A program made the position numbers and the translations under genes. Positions 53,298-62,340 of a stretch of 64,000 bases of DNA are shown here, piece by piece. The notes below the pieces were generated by a model. It was not told where the DNA came from, did no database searches, and saw only the letters and a list, made by a program, of their open reading frames with translations. Position 1 is the first letter of the stretch; each line of letters opens with the position of its first letter. Source of the DNA: Chitinophaga eiseniae (lineage in GTDB: Bacteria > Bacteroidota > Bacteroidia > Chitinophagales > Chitinophagaceae); assembly GCF_012641265.1 (NCBI RefSeq), contig NZ_JABAHZ010000002.1:1443719-1507718 (forward strand), read 5' to 3'.

Positions 53298-55232
53298 CTA
53301 GAAATCCAGCTCCATATTAAGTCTGTCTTTTAGCTCTTTTACAATCGGGTATTTTTCAGCCATCTGCTGAAATTGCTCCCGGCTGGAAAGCGGAGCCGGA
53401 CCAATATCCTGTACCTGCTGGCTCTCGTCCAGCTGCAGGGTAAGCACAATGGCCGGGTTGTTAAATTTCTTTTTCAGGAATTCCGCGATCACCAGCTTCT
53501 CCTCTTCCATAAACCTGAACTGCACGATATTCCGGCTTACAATCCCTACTTCCGCAGTACCCAGCAACTTGAGCTGGGCCAGGACCAGGTTACTTACCAC
53601 CGTCATTTTATTGGCCTGGCGGTATTGATCAATAAATTCTTCCCAGTATACATGGATAGCCCCCATGGTCAATGGGGTAGACTGTACCTGCGTATTCCCC
53701 TGTTGTTTGGCTGCCATCGCCTCTTTCATTGCTGCCAGTCCTGTTAATTTACTGGAGGCCGCTGCTGGTGCAGTATTTTCAACCGGTTTAGCCACTGGGG
53801 CTGCTACGGGAGGTGTAGTTACGGGTGTGGTTGCCACAGGAGCAGCTGTTGCGATCGGCGTCGCTACCGGGGTAGGTGTGGGAGCCGGCGAAGGAGTAGG
53901 TATAGCCGTAGGCGCTGCTGCGGATGGAGCCGGGTTAACCGGTGTCGGTATAGCCACTGGTGGAGCCGTTGTCACAGGCGCCGCCGGGATACTCGCTACG
54001 GTAGCCGGTTTTTCCGTTACTGTTTTGGCAGTGACCGGCTGGGCGCCAGGCGCCCGCAATTTCTGCGGCGCAGTACCATCAGGGACTAGTTTTTTTTTTG
54101 CTACCTCTCCGGTAGCATCGTCGCTCACCAGGGTAACGGCCTGCTGCAGGTAACACAGCTTAATCAATGCCATTTCCACATGTAAACGCTTATTACGCGC
54201 CATCCGGTAGTTGATCTCCGTATCGTTGAGCAGGTGCAGCGCAGTAATCAGGTAAGCGGGACTCAGTTGACCGGAAAGCTGTTTATAACGGTCTTTCAGG
54301 TTGCCGGATACTTCCACCAGGTGAAGTGCCTTTTCATCTTTGCAGAGCAGCAGGTTGCGTAAAAATTCTGCCCACCCGTTCAGGAAATTATCTCCCTCAA
54401 ATCCTTTCTGCAAAATTTCATCATATATTAATAAGGCATTGGCAATATCCTGTTGTAAAACAGCGCCCATTACCCGGAAAAAATAATCGTAGTCCAGTAT
54501 ATTCAGGTGCTCCAGCGTATTCTGGTAAGTCAGATGCCCGCTGGTGAAGCTCACAATCTTATCCAACGTACTCAATGAGTCACGCATACAGCCGTCCGTT
54601 TTCTGCGCTACTAAATGCAGGGCATCGGTATCTGCCTGGATATGCTCTTTGGTACAGATCTCCTGCAGGTGGTCTACGGTATCCTGTATGGTAATACGCT
54701 TGAAATCGAAGATCTGGCATCGGCTCAGGATCGTAGGGAGGATCTTGTGCTTTTCGGTGGTTGCCAGGATAAATATAGCATAGGAAGGCGGCTCCTCCAG
54801 CGTTTTCAGGAACGCATTGAATGCGGAGGAACTGAGCATGTGTACCTCATCTATGATATAGATCTTGTATTTCCCGGCCTGCGGCGCAAAACGTACCTGC
54901 TCTACCAGTGTACGGATATCGTCTACCGAGTTGTTGGAAGCAGCATCCAGCTCGTGGATATTGAAGGAACTCCCTTCGTTGAACGACTTACAGGAATGAC
55001 ATTCGTTACAGGCTTCTCCATCCGGCTGCAGGTTTTCGCAGTTAATAGTCTTCGCCAGGATACGCGCACAGGTAGTTTTCCCAACTCCCCTGGGTCCGCA
55101 AAACAAGAAGGCGTGCGCCAGCTGATTATTGCGAATGGCATTTTTGAGTGTGGTGGTAATATGTGCTTGTCCTACAACAGTTGAAAAGTTCTGTGGACGG
55201 TACTTACGGGCTGAAACGATAAAATTCTCCAT
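53298..55232 (-). CDS. dnaX: DNA polymerase III gamma/tau subunit
   Basis: The 644-residue clamp-loader subunit has Walker A GPRGVGKTTCARIL, a four-cysteine zinc module (CENLQPDGEACNECHSC), Walker B IIDEVHMLSS and sensor 1 IFILATTEKHKI. Domains II-III follow. Residues ~395-510 form a low-complexity Pro/Ala/Thr/Val linker before a tau-like C-terminal domain (MGAIHVYWEEFIDQYRQANK) ending NMELDF. It loads the sliding clamp in replication. No frameshift-type slippery stretch for the short gamma form was identified with confidence. Confidence 0.95.
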   Translation of the reverse strand: MENFIVSARKYRPQNFSTVVGQAHITTTLKNAIRNNQLAHAFLFCGPRGVGKTTCARILAKTINCENLQPDGEACNECHSCKSFNEGSSFNIHELDAASNNSVDDIRTLVEQVRFAPQAGKYKIYIIDEVHMLSSSAFNAFLKTLEEPPSYAIFILATTEKHKILPTILSRCQIFDFKRITIQDTVDHLQEICTKEHIQADTDALHLVAQKTDGCMRDSLSTLDKIVSFTSGHLTYQNTLEHLNILDYDYFFRVMGAVLQQDIANALLIYDEILQKGFEGDNFLNGWAEFLRNLLLCKDEKALHLVEVSGNLKDRYKQLSGQLSPAYLITALHLLNDTEINYRMARNKRLHVEMALIKLCYLQQAVTLVSDDATGEVAKKKLVPDGTAPQKLRAPGAQPVTAKTVTEKPATVASIPAAPVTTAPPVAIPTPVNPAPSAAAPTAIPTPSPAPTPTPVATPIATAAPVATTPVTTPPVAAPVAKPVENTAPAAASSKLTGLAAMKEAMAAKQQGNTQVQSTPLTMGAIHVYWEEFIDQYRQANKMTVVSNLVLAQLKLLGTAEVGIVSRNIVQFRFMEEEKLVIAEFLKKKFNNPAIVLTLQLDESQQVQDIGPAPLSSREQFQQMAEKYPIVKELKDRLNMELDF

Positions 55233-55320
55233 ATGACTGCTACGCGTTCGCGAGCGCCGAAAATACGCACAAATTCAGTAAGAGAAAAATGCACAGCAGC
55301 AACGGCGCTTCCAGGGCAAC

Positions 55321-57438
55321 CTATTCCCCCGGTATTAAAGTTAAAATGAATTCCAAATATGACTTTTTTAATAATATGATTCCGTTGTTATAATACTCCA
55401 TCATCTCGGAACTTACTTCGTGCAACTCCTGCATGGCAGCATAATCGGGAATCATATCTTCTATAAAGTTACAGTCCTGCTGCCGGAGCTTCCTGAGCTT
55501 TTCCTCCATACCTTCCGGGAATGTGCTATACAACGCCGATTGACGGATGTTTTCCGTCAGGAGCCGGAAACTCCAGCATTCGGCCGACAATTCCTGGTAG
55601 AGAGGGGGAAGTGAGGCCAGGTCCTGCTCCTGGCTGTTAAACAACTGGCTGATGCAATGTATAATACGGAATACCTGGTCATTTAATTGATGACCCATCT
55701 GTTGATAACCCAGTACTTCCCGGTATTTTTCGAGCAAAAGAGCCGCCACTTCCGGGCCTTTTTGCAGTGCAGTACTATAATGATAACGGAAGGCAAGCTG
55801 GTCGTGGCTTTTCAGCCATTCAGCTTCTGCGTACACTTGCGCGGTAAGCATACGGGCCAGTTGCCGGGCCCTGGCAGTACTGTATTTCTGTCCGTCGAAC
55901 TCAAAGTAACGGGTCTGAAACTGACCGGTACTGATGGCCTGCAAGGTTTCCGCATCCTGCCGGTCCCGGTAAAATGCCCGCATCCTGGCAATAATATCCG
56001 GATGGTATATATCTCCAAGATGTGTCTGCGCCATCTCTTCCCGGGATAATAAGATAGTGTCGTCTACTGCTATATCGTTAAATGGCCGGTTATCGTAATA
56101 CTCGTTAAATGCTTTGGGATATTCGTATAGCCGGTGGTGTTGTGACAGCTCCGCAATATAGGCGGCAGGTGTAACCAGGTCAAATGTATCGGTTGGCATA
56201 GGCACGGTTTGATGATACAATTGCCCCGTCATCTGCTCCTGCAGCGCTTCCGGCTCATCAAATAAAGCCCAGGCGCTATGCCCCGTTGGCTTACAGGATA
56301 TGGCGGCCTGTACATAATGCGCCTCCCGGGCTTCCCGCGAAAGGTGGGAGGTCCATTGTTCACGCAACTGTACCCGGCTTTTCAGAAACGATTGAAAGTA
56401 ATGATCAGTAATAACAGGCAGCCCGGCAGGGTCCAGCGCCAACTGATGCTGTTGGCTGTAATAACAAAGCAATGCCCGCTGTACGGAGAAAATATTGGAA
56501 AAACGTACGCCCTTCTCCGCCAATTCCGGGAGTTTATGAAAACAATGATCCAGGCAATAGCTGCCCATTTCTACCCGGCGTAAACTGCTGATAGCAGTGG
56601 CCGTGCTGGTGAGGCTCACAGCTACCTGGTCGGCATAAAATTCCATTTCCCGGCTCAACTCCAGGTAGCGGCGGTTAATCAATGCATATATTTTCCGCAA
56701 TACAAACTGCATCGCCGTTAATAACCGCGTGGTGATATGTGCGAAAAAACTCAGTAAACTACTGCCGTTACTCCAGCGCATGGCTATTTCATCCCACTGC
56801 TCATTTTCATAAAGCATCGTATACAAGCGCTTATTCAGTGCATAAATATAGCTGCCCAGCTTCAGGCTTCTCTGGGAAAAATGGGCAAATTCATGCGCCA
56901 GCAACATTTTAAATTCACTGATATTCACACTATTGATCAACCCCAAACCAATCTCCAGGTTTTTCGGAGCGGGCCAGAGTAAACTGAATAAATTGGAATC
57001 ATAGAATACTGTTGTATTCATATCCGGCACCACAAATATTTTTTTCGGAAAATGAATACGCGTATCCTTTACCAGCTGCGCAATGAAGTCGAATAACCGG
57101 GGATGATGAGCTGCAAAAATCTGTGTACGGTAAGGATTTACCGCCTGCCGTTTGTTGAAAAGAAATTTAATGAGAAAAAATAATACCATTCCCCCCAGCA
57201 ACATAAGACCGGGTCCTATGATGCCTGTAAGCCAGCCAGGACGATGGCGGAATAACATCACCCCTCCTGATATACAACCAACAGCCAGGGCTACGGCTGC
57301 CAACAATAAGACCACGTAAAGTATAAAAAACAGAACAACGTAGCTGATGGCTTTCATTATCTGTTGCCTAAACAATAATGTGGGTTCAATGAGCGCCAGA
57401 TCCGCGTTTTCCGGACACTCAGGATATAAGTTGGTCAT
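55321..57438 (-). CDS. M48-family membrane metallopeptidase, large form
   Basis: The 705-residue protein has two membrane segments (about residues 33-60 and 72-92). The metal-binding motif LLAHEFAHFSQRSLKLG (HEFAH, residues 182-186) and a downstream LSREMEFYADQVAVSL giving the third ligand Glu match M48 (HtpX/Ste24-like) peptidases. The remaining ~430 residues are helical and not recognised. They are much longer than in HtpX (about 290 residues), so this is a Bacteroidota-type large M48 protein. It may degrade membrane proteins. No operon partner. Confidence 0.9.
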   Translation of the reverse strand: MTNLYPECPENADLALIEPTLLFRQQIMKAISYVVLFFILYVVLLLAAVALAVGCISGGVMLFRHRPGWLTGIIGPGLMLLGGMVLFFLIKFLFNKRQAVNPYRTQIFAAHHPRLFDFIAQLVKDTRIHFPKKIFVVPDMNTTVFYDSNLFSLLWPAPKNLEIGLGLINSVNISEFKMLLAHEFAHFSQRSLKLGSYIYALNKRLYTMLYENEQWDEIAMRWSNGSSLLSFFAHITTRLLTAMQFVLRKIYALINRRYLELSREMEFYADQVAVSLTSTATAISSLRRVEMGSYCLDHCFHKLPELAEKGVRFSNIFSVQRALLCYYSQQHQLALDPAGLPVITDHYFQSFLKSRVQLREQWTSHLSREAREAHYVQAAISCKPTGHSAWALFDEPEALQEQMTGQLYHQTVPMPTDTFDLVTPAAYIAELSQHHRLYEYPKAFNEYYDNRPFNDIAVDDTILLSREEMAQTHLGDIYHPDIIARMRAFYRDRQDAETLQAISTGQFQTRYFEFDGQKYSTARARQLARMLTAQVYAEAEWLKSHDQLAFRYHYSTALQKGPEVAALLLEKYREVLGYQQMGHQLNDQVFRIIHCISQLFNSQEQDLASLPPLYQELSAECWSFRLLTENIRQSALYSTFPEGMEEKLRKLRQQDCNFIEDMIPDYAAMQELHEVSSEMMEYYNNGIILLKKSYLEFILTLIPGE

Positions 57439-57677
57439 AACGAAATGTCAGGTTAGACCCTAAAAGGGATTTAAATGTATCGAATATTCATAAACTTATG
57501 GGTGTTTCATCAGCTACCAGCTATCAGGGCGGCTAAGCGAAATCCACTACTGTATTGACTAATAGTAGGTTGGTTAATTATATATTTTTGGTAATAATAT
57601 ATCAGATGTAATATATTTGGTTGATCTATAGCCACAAAAGGATACAAAAATGTATGGAATGCACGAGGTGGGCATAA

Positions 57678-57710
57678 TAAAAGGATGCAGGAGCATACTC
57701 CTGCATCCCG
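57678..57710 (-). terminator. Rho-independent terminator of the GNAT-fold gene
   Basis: The 11-bp stem GGATGCAGGAG/CTCCTGCATCC has a 4-nt loop and is followed by TTTT on the minus strand. The rest of the 57439-57677 gap is A/T-rich with no gene. Confidence 0.85.
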
Positions 57711-57718
57711 AAAATATT

Positions 57719-58894
57719 TTATCCAACTATCGGATGCCGGTGAAACGGCTTGCTCCGGTCAAATAAGTAACGGTAAGTGGTCAATTGCCGGGAAGGGGCT
57801 GCGCCCAGGCTTTCCGCCACATTCTGCATTTTGGGATTAAAGTCGCCTATCCACTGCATTTCATAATCCACATATTTGACGGCGCCGCTCTGAATTAATT
57901 TGGCCCCCTCCACAATAGTAAACGCATCCACGCCCTTGCCCTGGAATTCCGGTACCACCCCGAAAATAATCCCGGTCATTTTTTTACAATACCCCATCTG
58001 TTTCAAGTACAGGAATTTGAGCTTCTGTAACAGACCGAATTTCCCGCTCATATGTTTAATGTACTGGTTGAGGTCGGGGAGGTTAAGCCAGATCGCAATG
58101 GGCTCCTCCTGATGGTATACAAACCAGGCGATTTTTTCATCCAGCAATGGCTTCATCTGCTTGAAAAGCGCAATCGCCTGCGCCTTGCCCATATCTTTGC
58201 CTCCACCATGTTTGGCCCAGGCTTTATTATATACTGTACAGAAATCTTCCGCAAACTTCCGCAAATCGTTTTTTCTGAGATGTATCGCCTTAAACGCCGG
58301 ATCAGCAGCAATGGCGGCATGGCGATCGTAAAACTTGGGCTGCAGGGTATCCGCTACTTTCATCCCATAGCAAATCTGGTGGAAAAATACCTGGAATCCA
58401 TATTGCTCGAAGAGACGAACGTAATAAGGAGGGTTAAAGTTCATGGCATACAGCGGCTCATGGTAGCCTTCCGTGAGTAATCCCCACCAGTTGTTGCGTT
58501 CTCCAAAGTTGATAGGACCATCCATGGCCTCCATGCCGCGCTCCTGCAGCCATTGTTTGCCGGTGTCAAAAAGCAGGTTAGCTGCCTCCTGGTTATCAAT
58601 ACAGTCGAAGAACCCGATACCACCTACCGGGCATTCATCTCCCTTATTCTTATATTTTTTACTGACAAATGCGGCCATCCTGCCAATTAACTGACCATTG
58701 CCATCTTTTAAAATCCATCTCACACATTCCCCGTGACGAAAAGCTTTGTTATGTTCCCGGTCAAATACCGAGTTGATATCCTTATCCAGCGGCCTTATCC
58801 ATCCTTCCACATCTTTATTCAATAATACATGTACTTCCAGAAATTGCCGGGCTGTCTGTTCATTGTTTACAATAATCAGTTGCATTGTGACCAT
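57719..58894 (-). CDS. GNAT-fold protein of ~390 residues
   Basis: This 391-residue protein is a Bacteroidota family with an acyltransferase-like fold. An N-terminal part with ECVRWILKDGNGQLIGRMAA and MDGPINFGERNNWWGLLTEG is followed by a GNAT-like C-terminal half (MTGIIFGVVPEFQGKGVDAF, acetyl-CoA loop Q/G-x-G, then LGAAPSRQLTTYRYLFDR). The substrate is unknown. ATG at 58894 is preferred over the one three codons later because a TACATTTG promoter box ends five bases before it. Confidence 0.85.
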   Translation of the reverse strand: MVTMQLIIVNNEQTARQFLEVHVLLNKDVEGWIRPLDKDINSVFDREHNKAFRHGECVRWILKDGNGQLIGRMAAFVSKKYKNKGDECPVGGIGFFDCIDNQEAANLLFDTGKQWLQERGMEAMDGPINFGERNNWWGLLTEGYHEPLYAMNFNPPYYVRLFEQYGFQVFFHQICYGMKVADTLQPKFYDRHAAIAADPAFKAIHLRKNDLRKFAEDFCTVYNKAWAKHGGGKDMGKAQAIALFKQMKPLLDEKIAWFVYHQEEPIAIWLNLPDLNQYIKHMSGKFGLLQKLKFLYLKQMGYCKKMTGIIFGVVPEFQGKGVDAFTIVEGAKLIQSGAVKYVDYEMQWIGDFNPKMQNVAESLGAAPSRQLTTYRYLFDRSKPFHRHPIVG

Positions 58895-58899
58895 TTGTA

Positions 58900-58907
58900 C
58901 AAATGTA
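58900..58907 (-). promoter_or_regulatory. -7 promoter box of the GNAT-fold gene
   Basis: TACATTTG, then TACAA, then ATG. Confidence 0.45.
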
Positions 58908-58948
58908 ATAAAAACTCAGTTGGCACTATTTTTTCTCTCGCCTTAGGG

Positions 58949-59569
58949 ATGAAAAAAGCTTATATCTATCCCGTTATTATACTGCTGTTAGTCGTCATAT
59001 TCGGCCTGGGCTACTGCCAGCAACAGCGGCATGTACGTAAAGTATTATCTGAAAACCAACGGTTATGGAATGAAAACCGTGACCTCCGGCAAAGCCTGGC
59101 CCAGGCTGGCGCCGTGAGCCAGCAAATCAACAGTCACCAGGAGCTGCAACAACGGGTAGGCGGACAATTTATCGAGCGCCGTGCCTACTACCGCCGCAAC
59201 TGGCAGCAATTTATCGCTGCAACGGCAGGCGACTACCATACCGGCTTTCTGGGAGGCATCAAAAACCTGACAATTACGGTACGTAATCAAACAGAGTATC
59301 CCCTCGACAATGTGGTGGTAAAAGTGCTGTACATGCGCAATAACAATGAAATCTTCAAAACAGAGCAGTATACCATTAATAACATTTCCGAAAAAAGCAG
59401 CCGTAGTATCACTGCTTCCAATAGCCGCAAAGGAAGTAAGGTAGAAGTGAAACTGGTGAGCATTACCAGTCAGCCGATGAACTTTTGCTGGGCGGCAGAT
59501 AAGCCCGTTCCTGCCGGTGACCCCGATCCATTTGAATGTGTGCCCGCTGCAAAGAAGGATAATCATTAA
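58949..59569 (+). CDS. Membrane-anchored protein with coiled coil, unknown
   Basis: From MKKAYIYPVIILLLVVIFGL the protein is 206 residues: an N-terminal membrane anchor (residues 5-20), a coiled coil (VLSENQRLWNENRDLRQSLA) and a beta-rich domain (residues ~110-185: FLGGIKNLTITVRNQTEYPL, VVVKVLYMRNNNEIFKTEQY) that resembles Ig-like domains. No family is recognised. A longer frame upstream is not protein-like. Its stop overlaps the variant promoter box of the following GNAT gene. Confidence 0.75.
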   Translation: MKKAYIYPVIILLLVVIFGLGYCQQQRHVRKVLSENQRLWNENRDLRQSLAQAGAVSQQINSHQELQQRVGGQFIERRAYYRRNWQQFIAATAGDYHTGFLGGIKNLTITVRNQTEYPLDNVVVKVLYMRNNNEIFKTEQYTINNISEKSSRSITASNSRKGSKVEVKLVSITSQPMNFCWAADKPVPAGDPDPFECVPAAKKDNH

Positions 59570-59574
59570 CTTCG
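59567..59574 (+). promoter_or_regulatory. Variant -7 box of the GNAT acetyltransferase gene
   Basis: TAACTTCG, one base from TAnnTTTG, then CGGC and ATG. It includes the stop codon of the preceding gene. Confidence 0.3.
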
Positions 59575-59578
59575 CGGC

Positions 59579-60091
59579 ATGATCCAGCTTACCCCCATTG
59601 CCATGGCCGATGATGCCATGAAAGACCTTTACAATGAAGCATTTCCACTGGAAGAAAGAAGACCCTGGCCCCTGGAGGAACAACTAATCGCTGCAGGCCG
59701 TCTCCGGATATTGCGCATAACCAGCAATGCCGCTTTTGCCGGCTTCGTATTTTACTGGCAACTCCCCGATTTTTACTTTATAGAACATTTTGCTATCCAC
59801 CCCAGCGCCAGGGGAGGTGGCGCCGGTACGCAGGTAATGCAGTTGCTCGAAAAACAATTACAAGTAATTGTACTTGAAGTAGAACCTCCGGTAACGGCAC
59901 AGGCTATACGTAGAATTAATTTTTACGAACGGCTGGGCTATCAGACGTTCCCGGATCATTACCAGCAACCAGCTTACTATCCGCAATTTCCGCCACTGGA
60001 ACTCTGTATCATGCATAAAGGGCTCTCCCCCGAAACAATGAGTTTTAGCAAGATAAAATCACAGCTATATCAATACGTATATAACCAGTAA
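59579..60091 (+). CDS. GNAT-family N-acetyltransferase
   Basis: The 170-residue protein has the GNAT core: ITSNAAFAGFVFYWQLPDFY, then FIEHFAIHPSARGGGAGTQV as the acetyl-CoA binding loop (RGGGAG) and IVLEVEPPVTAQAIRRINFY, GYQTFPDHY near the end. The acceptor substrate is unknown. It follows the coiled-coil protein after 9 bp, probably with its own promoter. Confidence 0.88.
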   Translation: MIQLTPIAMADDAMKDLYNEAFPLEERRPWPLEEQLIAAGRLRILRITSNAAFAGFVFYWQLPDFYFIEHFAIHPSARGGGAGTQVMQLLEKQLQVIVLEVEPPVTAQAIRRINFYERLGYQTFPDHYQQPAYYPQFPPLELCIMHKGLSPETMSFSKIKSQLYQYVYNQ

Positions 60092-60120
60092 CAAAAAGTC
60101 CGATGCTTATAGGGCACAAA

Positions 60121-60153
60121 AAAAGACCGCCTCATAAACAGAGACGGTCTTTT
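60121..60153. terminator. Terminator between convergent GNAT and DUF6600 genes
   Basis: The arms AAAAGACCGCCTC and GAGACGGTCTTTT pair with one mismatch and have a 7-nt loop, with A- and T-runs on the two sides. Confidence 0.8.
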
Positions 60154-60224
60154 ATCAGGTAACGTCAACGGACGATGTATATTTGGCAAGTATTATGACT
60201 TTTTCATTTCGCTCAGCTGCAACC

Positions 60225-62003
60225 TTATCCTACACGTGAAGGCCTGTCGCCTTGCTGTTGTTGCTGTCTTGGCTGTTGCTCCTGCTGACGTTGTTGTTGC
60301 TGCTGCTGTTGCTGTTGTTCTCTTTGCACACGCTGTTGTTCCTGCTGTTGCTGTTGTCTTATTCTTTCCTGTTGCTGCTCCTGCTGACGTTGTTGCTGTT
60401 GCTGTTGTTGCTGTTGTTCCCTTTGCACACGCTGTTGTTCCTGCTGTTGCTGTTGCTGCTGTTGTCTTATTCTTTCCTGTTGTTGCTCCTGCTGACGTTG
60501 TTGTTGCTGCTGTTGCTGTTGTTCCCTTTGTACGCGCTGTTGTTCCTGTTGCTGCTGTTGTTGTATACGTTGTTGATCCTGTATCTGGCGAACACGGTCC
60601 TGTTGTTGCTGTTGCTGTATTCTTTGTTGTTCTTGTTGCTGTTGTTGTATACGTTGTTGCTGTTGTATCTGTTGTAAACGCTGTTGTTCCTGTTGCTGCT
60701 GTTGTTGTTGCTGTTGTTGTTGCTGCTGTTGGTCGAATCCCCTGGAAGGCCTGTTATAGTTACCGCCTGGCGTATTGTTGCCTGCAGGAATGTTACCGTT
60801 ATCACTGTTGCCAGGTCTTACCCGACCAGGAAAATTGTTGTTGGGAACATTGCCAGTATTGTTATTCGGAATATTACCGTTATCACTGCTACCTGGCCTT
60901 ACCCGTCCGGGGAAGTTGTTGTTATTGTTGCTGTTATTGGGAATATTACCGTTATTGTTATTGGGAATATTGCTATTGTCACCGGGTCTTACTCTACCCG
61001 GGAAATTGTTGTTAGGAACGTTCCCATTATTATTGTTGCCGTTATTACCGGAATTGATACGTCCGGGTGTATTGCCATTGTTATTGGAAATGTTACCGTT
61101 GTTGTTATTACCACGATTCGGACGGTTGTAGTCAAGTTGCTGTACTGGTCTTGAACGGTCCGCAGTCTGTCCTCTCTGGATAGCTGCAGCATCCGGACGA
61201 TAAATACGCAACTGGTTGCTTTCCACCCTGCCTGTTCCCGGTCTGCCACTGTTTTCCACTCTTAAAGGCCTGATCTGCTGGCCGGAATAACGTTGTACGT
61301 CGTTGGCACTGGGTCCTGCGTATACGCGGTATCCGCCATAATTACTGGTATTGTTGATAATGGTGGTATTGTTGATAATAGTTACGTTCCGGCTATTATC
61401 TACATAGTAGTTATTAATACGTGAACTACCGATATATTGTCTGGGTACAAAGGCCCAGCAATTGCTCGGAGGATTATAGGAATATTGCGGTCCCATAGGC
61501 GCCCAGCCATAATAATCACCACCACTTCTCCAGTTTACCCAGGCTGGTCCCCAGTCATTACCGGGTACCCACATCCATCCCTGGTAGTCGTCATATAACC
61601 AACGGCCATAGTGGAAGGCAGCCCATCCCCAGGAATAGTCAGACATCCAGGTCCAGCCATAGTCGGTATAAACCCAGTGTCCATTTGTATAGTATGGTCT
61701 GAAATCCCGGCCTGCATTAGGTATCCATACCCGGTCGTAACCCGGATAACTGGCCCAGGTTCCATAAGGGCTCAATTCATCGTAAAATGAAATAGAGGCA
61801 TTTACCTGTACCTGCGGACCGGAAGGATAAGACGTATTGTATTGATCGTATTGATTGTACTGACCGCCCTGTTGATCATATTGATTGTATTGACCACCCT
61901 GGTCATACTGGCTTCCGTAAGGAGCATAAGTAGTAGCACAGCTGCTTACGAAGAAAGATATAGTTAAGAGAAGTATCCCTGTATGTTTAATTACCCTGTT
62001 CAT
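60225..62003 (-). CDS. DUF6600 lipoprotein with extreme glutamine-rich C-terminal half
   Basis: The 592-residue protein has a lipobox FFVSSC (C22). Tandem GGQYNQYDQ repeats cover residues 35-55, and a DUF6600 region residues ~75-190 (YGTWASYPGYDRVWIPNAG, WTWMSDYSWGWAAFHYGRW, GWMWVPGNDWGPAWVNWR). Residues ~295-420 are Asn/Gly-rich with FPGRVRPG repeated three times. From ~424 to 585 the protein is almost only Gln with Arg and Glu, including a run of more than a dozen Gln and about three copies of a unit QRVQREQ..RQQEQQQERIRQ. The ATG has a GGGAG ribosome-binding site. The role is unknown; DUF6600 proteins are common surface or periplasmic lipoproteins in this phylum. Confidence 0.88.
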   Translation of the reverse strand: MNRVIKHTGILLLTISFFVSSCATTYAPYGSQYDQGGQYNQYDQQGGQYNQYDQYNTSYPSGPQVQVNASISFYDELSPYGTWASYPGYDRVWIPNAGRDFRPYYTNGHWVYTDYGWTWMSDYSWGWAAFHYGRWLYDDYQGWMWVPGNDWGPAWVNWRSGGDYYGWAPMGPQYSYNPPSNCWAFVPRQYIGSSRINNYYVDNSRNVTIINNTTIINNTSNYGGYRVYAGPSANDVQRYSGQQIRPLRVENSGRPGTGRVESNQLRIYRPDAAAIQRGQTADRSRPVQQLDYNRPNRGNNNNGNISNNNGNTPGRINSGNNGNNNNGNVPNNNFPGRVRPGDNSNIPNNNNGNIPNNSNNNNNFPGRVRPGSSDNGNIPNNNTGNVPNNNFPGRVRPGNSDNGNIPAGNNTPGGNYNRPSRGFDQQQQQQQQQQQQQQEQQRLQQIQQQQRIQQQQQEQQRIQQQQQQDRVRQIQDQQRIQQQQQQEQQRVQREQQQQQQQQRQQEQQQERIRQQQQQQQQEQQRVQREQQQQQQQQQRQQEQQQERIRQQQQQEQQRVQREQQQQQQQQQRQQEQQPRQQQQQGDRPSRVG

Positions 62004-62340
62004 AACTCCCTGTTTTATTAGTCCCGATTTTTATTGTCCCAGACTTCTGAAGATGTCATGAATGTTGTTGTGTGTATAGTTACTTTATAATATCAACAGC
62101 ATTTTTTGATGATGAATTTAATAATGTATCGAAGACCTGATGATTTAAATTGTTAAAGAATGGTGTTAAAGTTTTTATAACGCTTTTGCTGCAGTTTGGG
62201 CGTTTATATATACTATGTCAAAAATGATTCCAATTTAATAAACGCTTGTAACTGTTTGTATTTCAATATAAAATACCGTGGTGATACGAATAATAAAACA
62301 TTACTGTAATATTGCAGCAGTTCGTTATAATTTTGGCCCA
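62004..62340. other. Intergenic region upstream of DUF6600 and PnuC genes
   Basis: This 337-bp A/T-rich gap separates divergent genes. It includes the -7 box of pnuC (62328-62335) and the untranslated leader and promoter of the DUF6600 gene. No riboswitch fold was recognised upstream of pnuC. Confidence 0.5.
62328..62335 (+). promoter_or_regulatory. -7 promoter box of pnuC
   Basis: TAATTTTG, then GCCCA, then ATG. A TTG lies 13 bases upstream, shorter than the usual spacing. Confidence 0.45.

Noticed and set aside
53665..54153. Plus-strand Gly/Ala/Val-rich frame opposite dnaX
   Set aside because: It mirrors the Pro/Ala/Thr linker of DnaX and has no independent support.
60236..61015. Long plus-strand open frames opposite the glutamine-rich gene
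   Set aside because: They are Leu/Val/Ala-rich read-outs of the CAG/CAA repeat on the other strand; no start context, no family signal, and the minus-strand protein has a DUF6600 domain.
62004..62340. TPP or NAD-type riboswitch upstream of pnuC
   Set aside because: A promoter box ends five bases before the ATG, leaving no room for a leader RNA.
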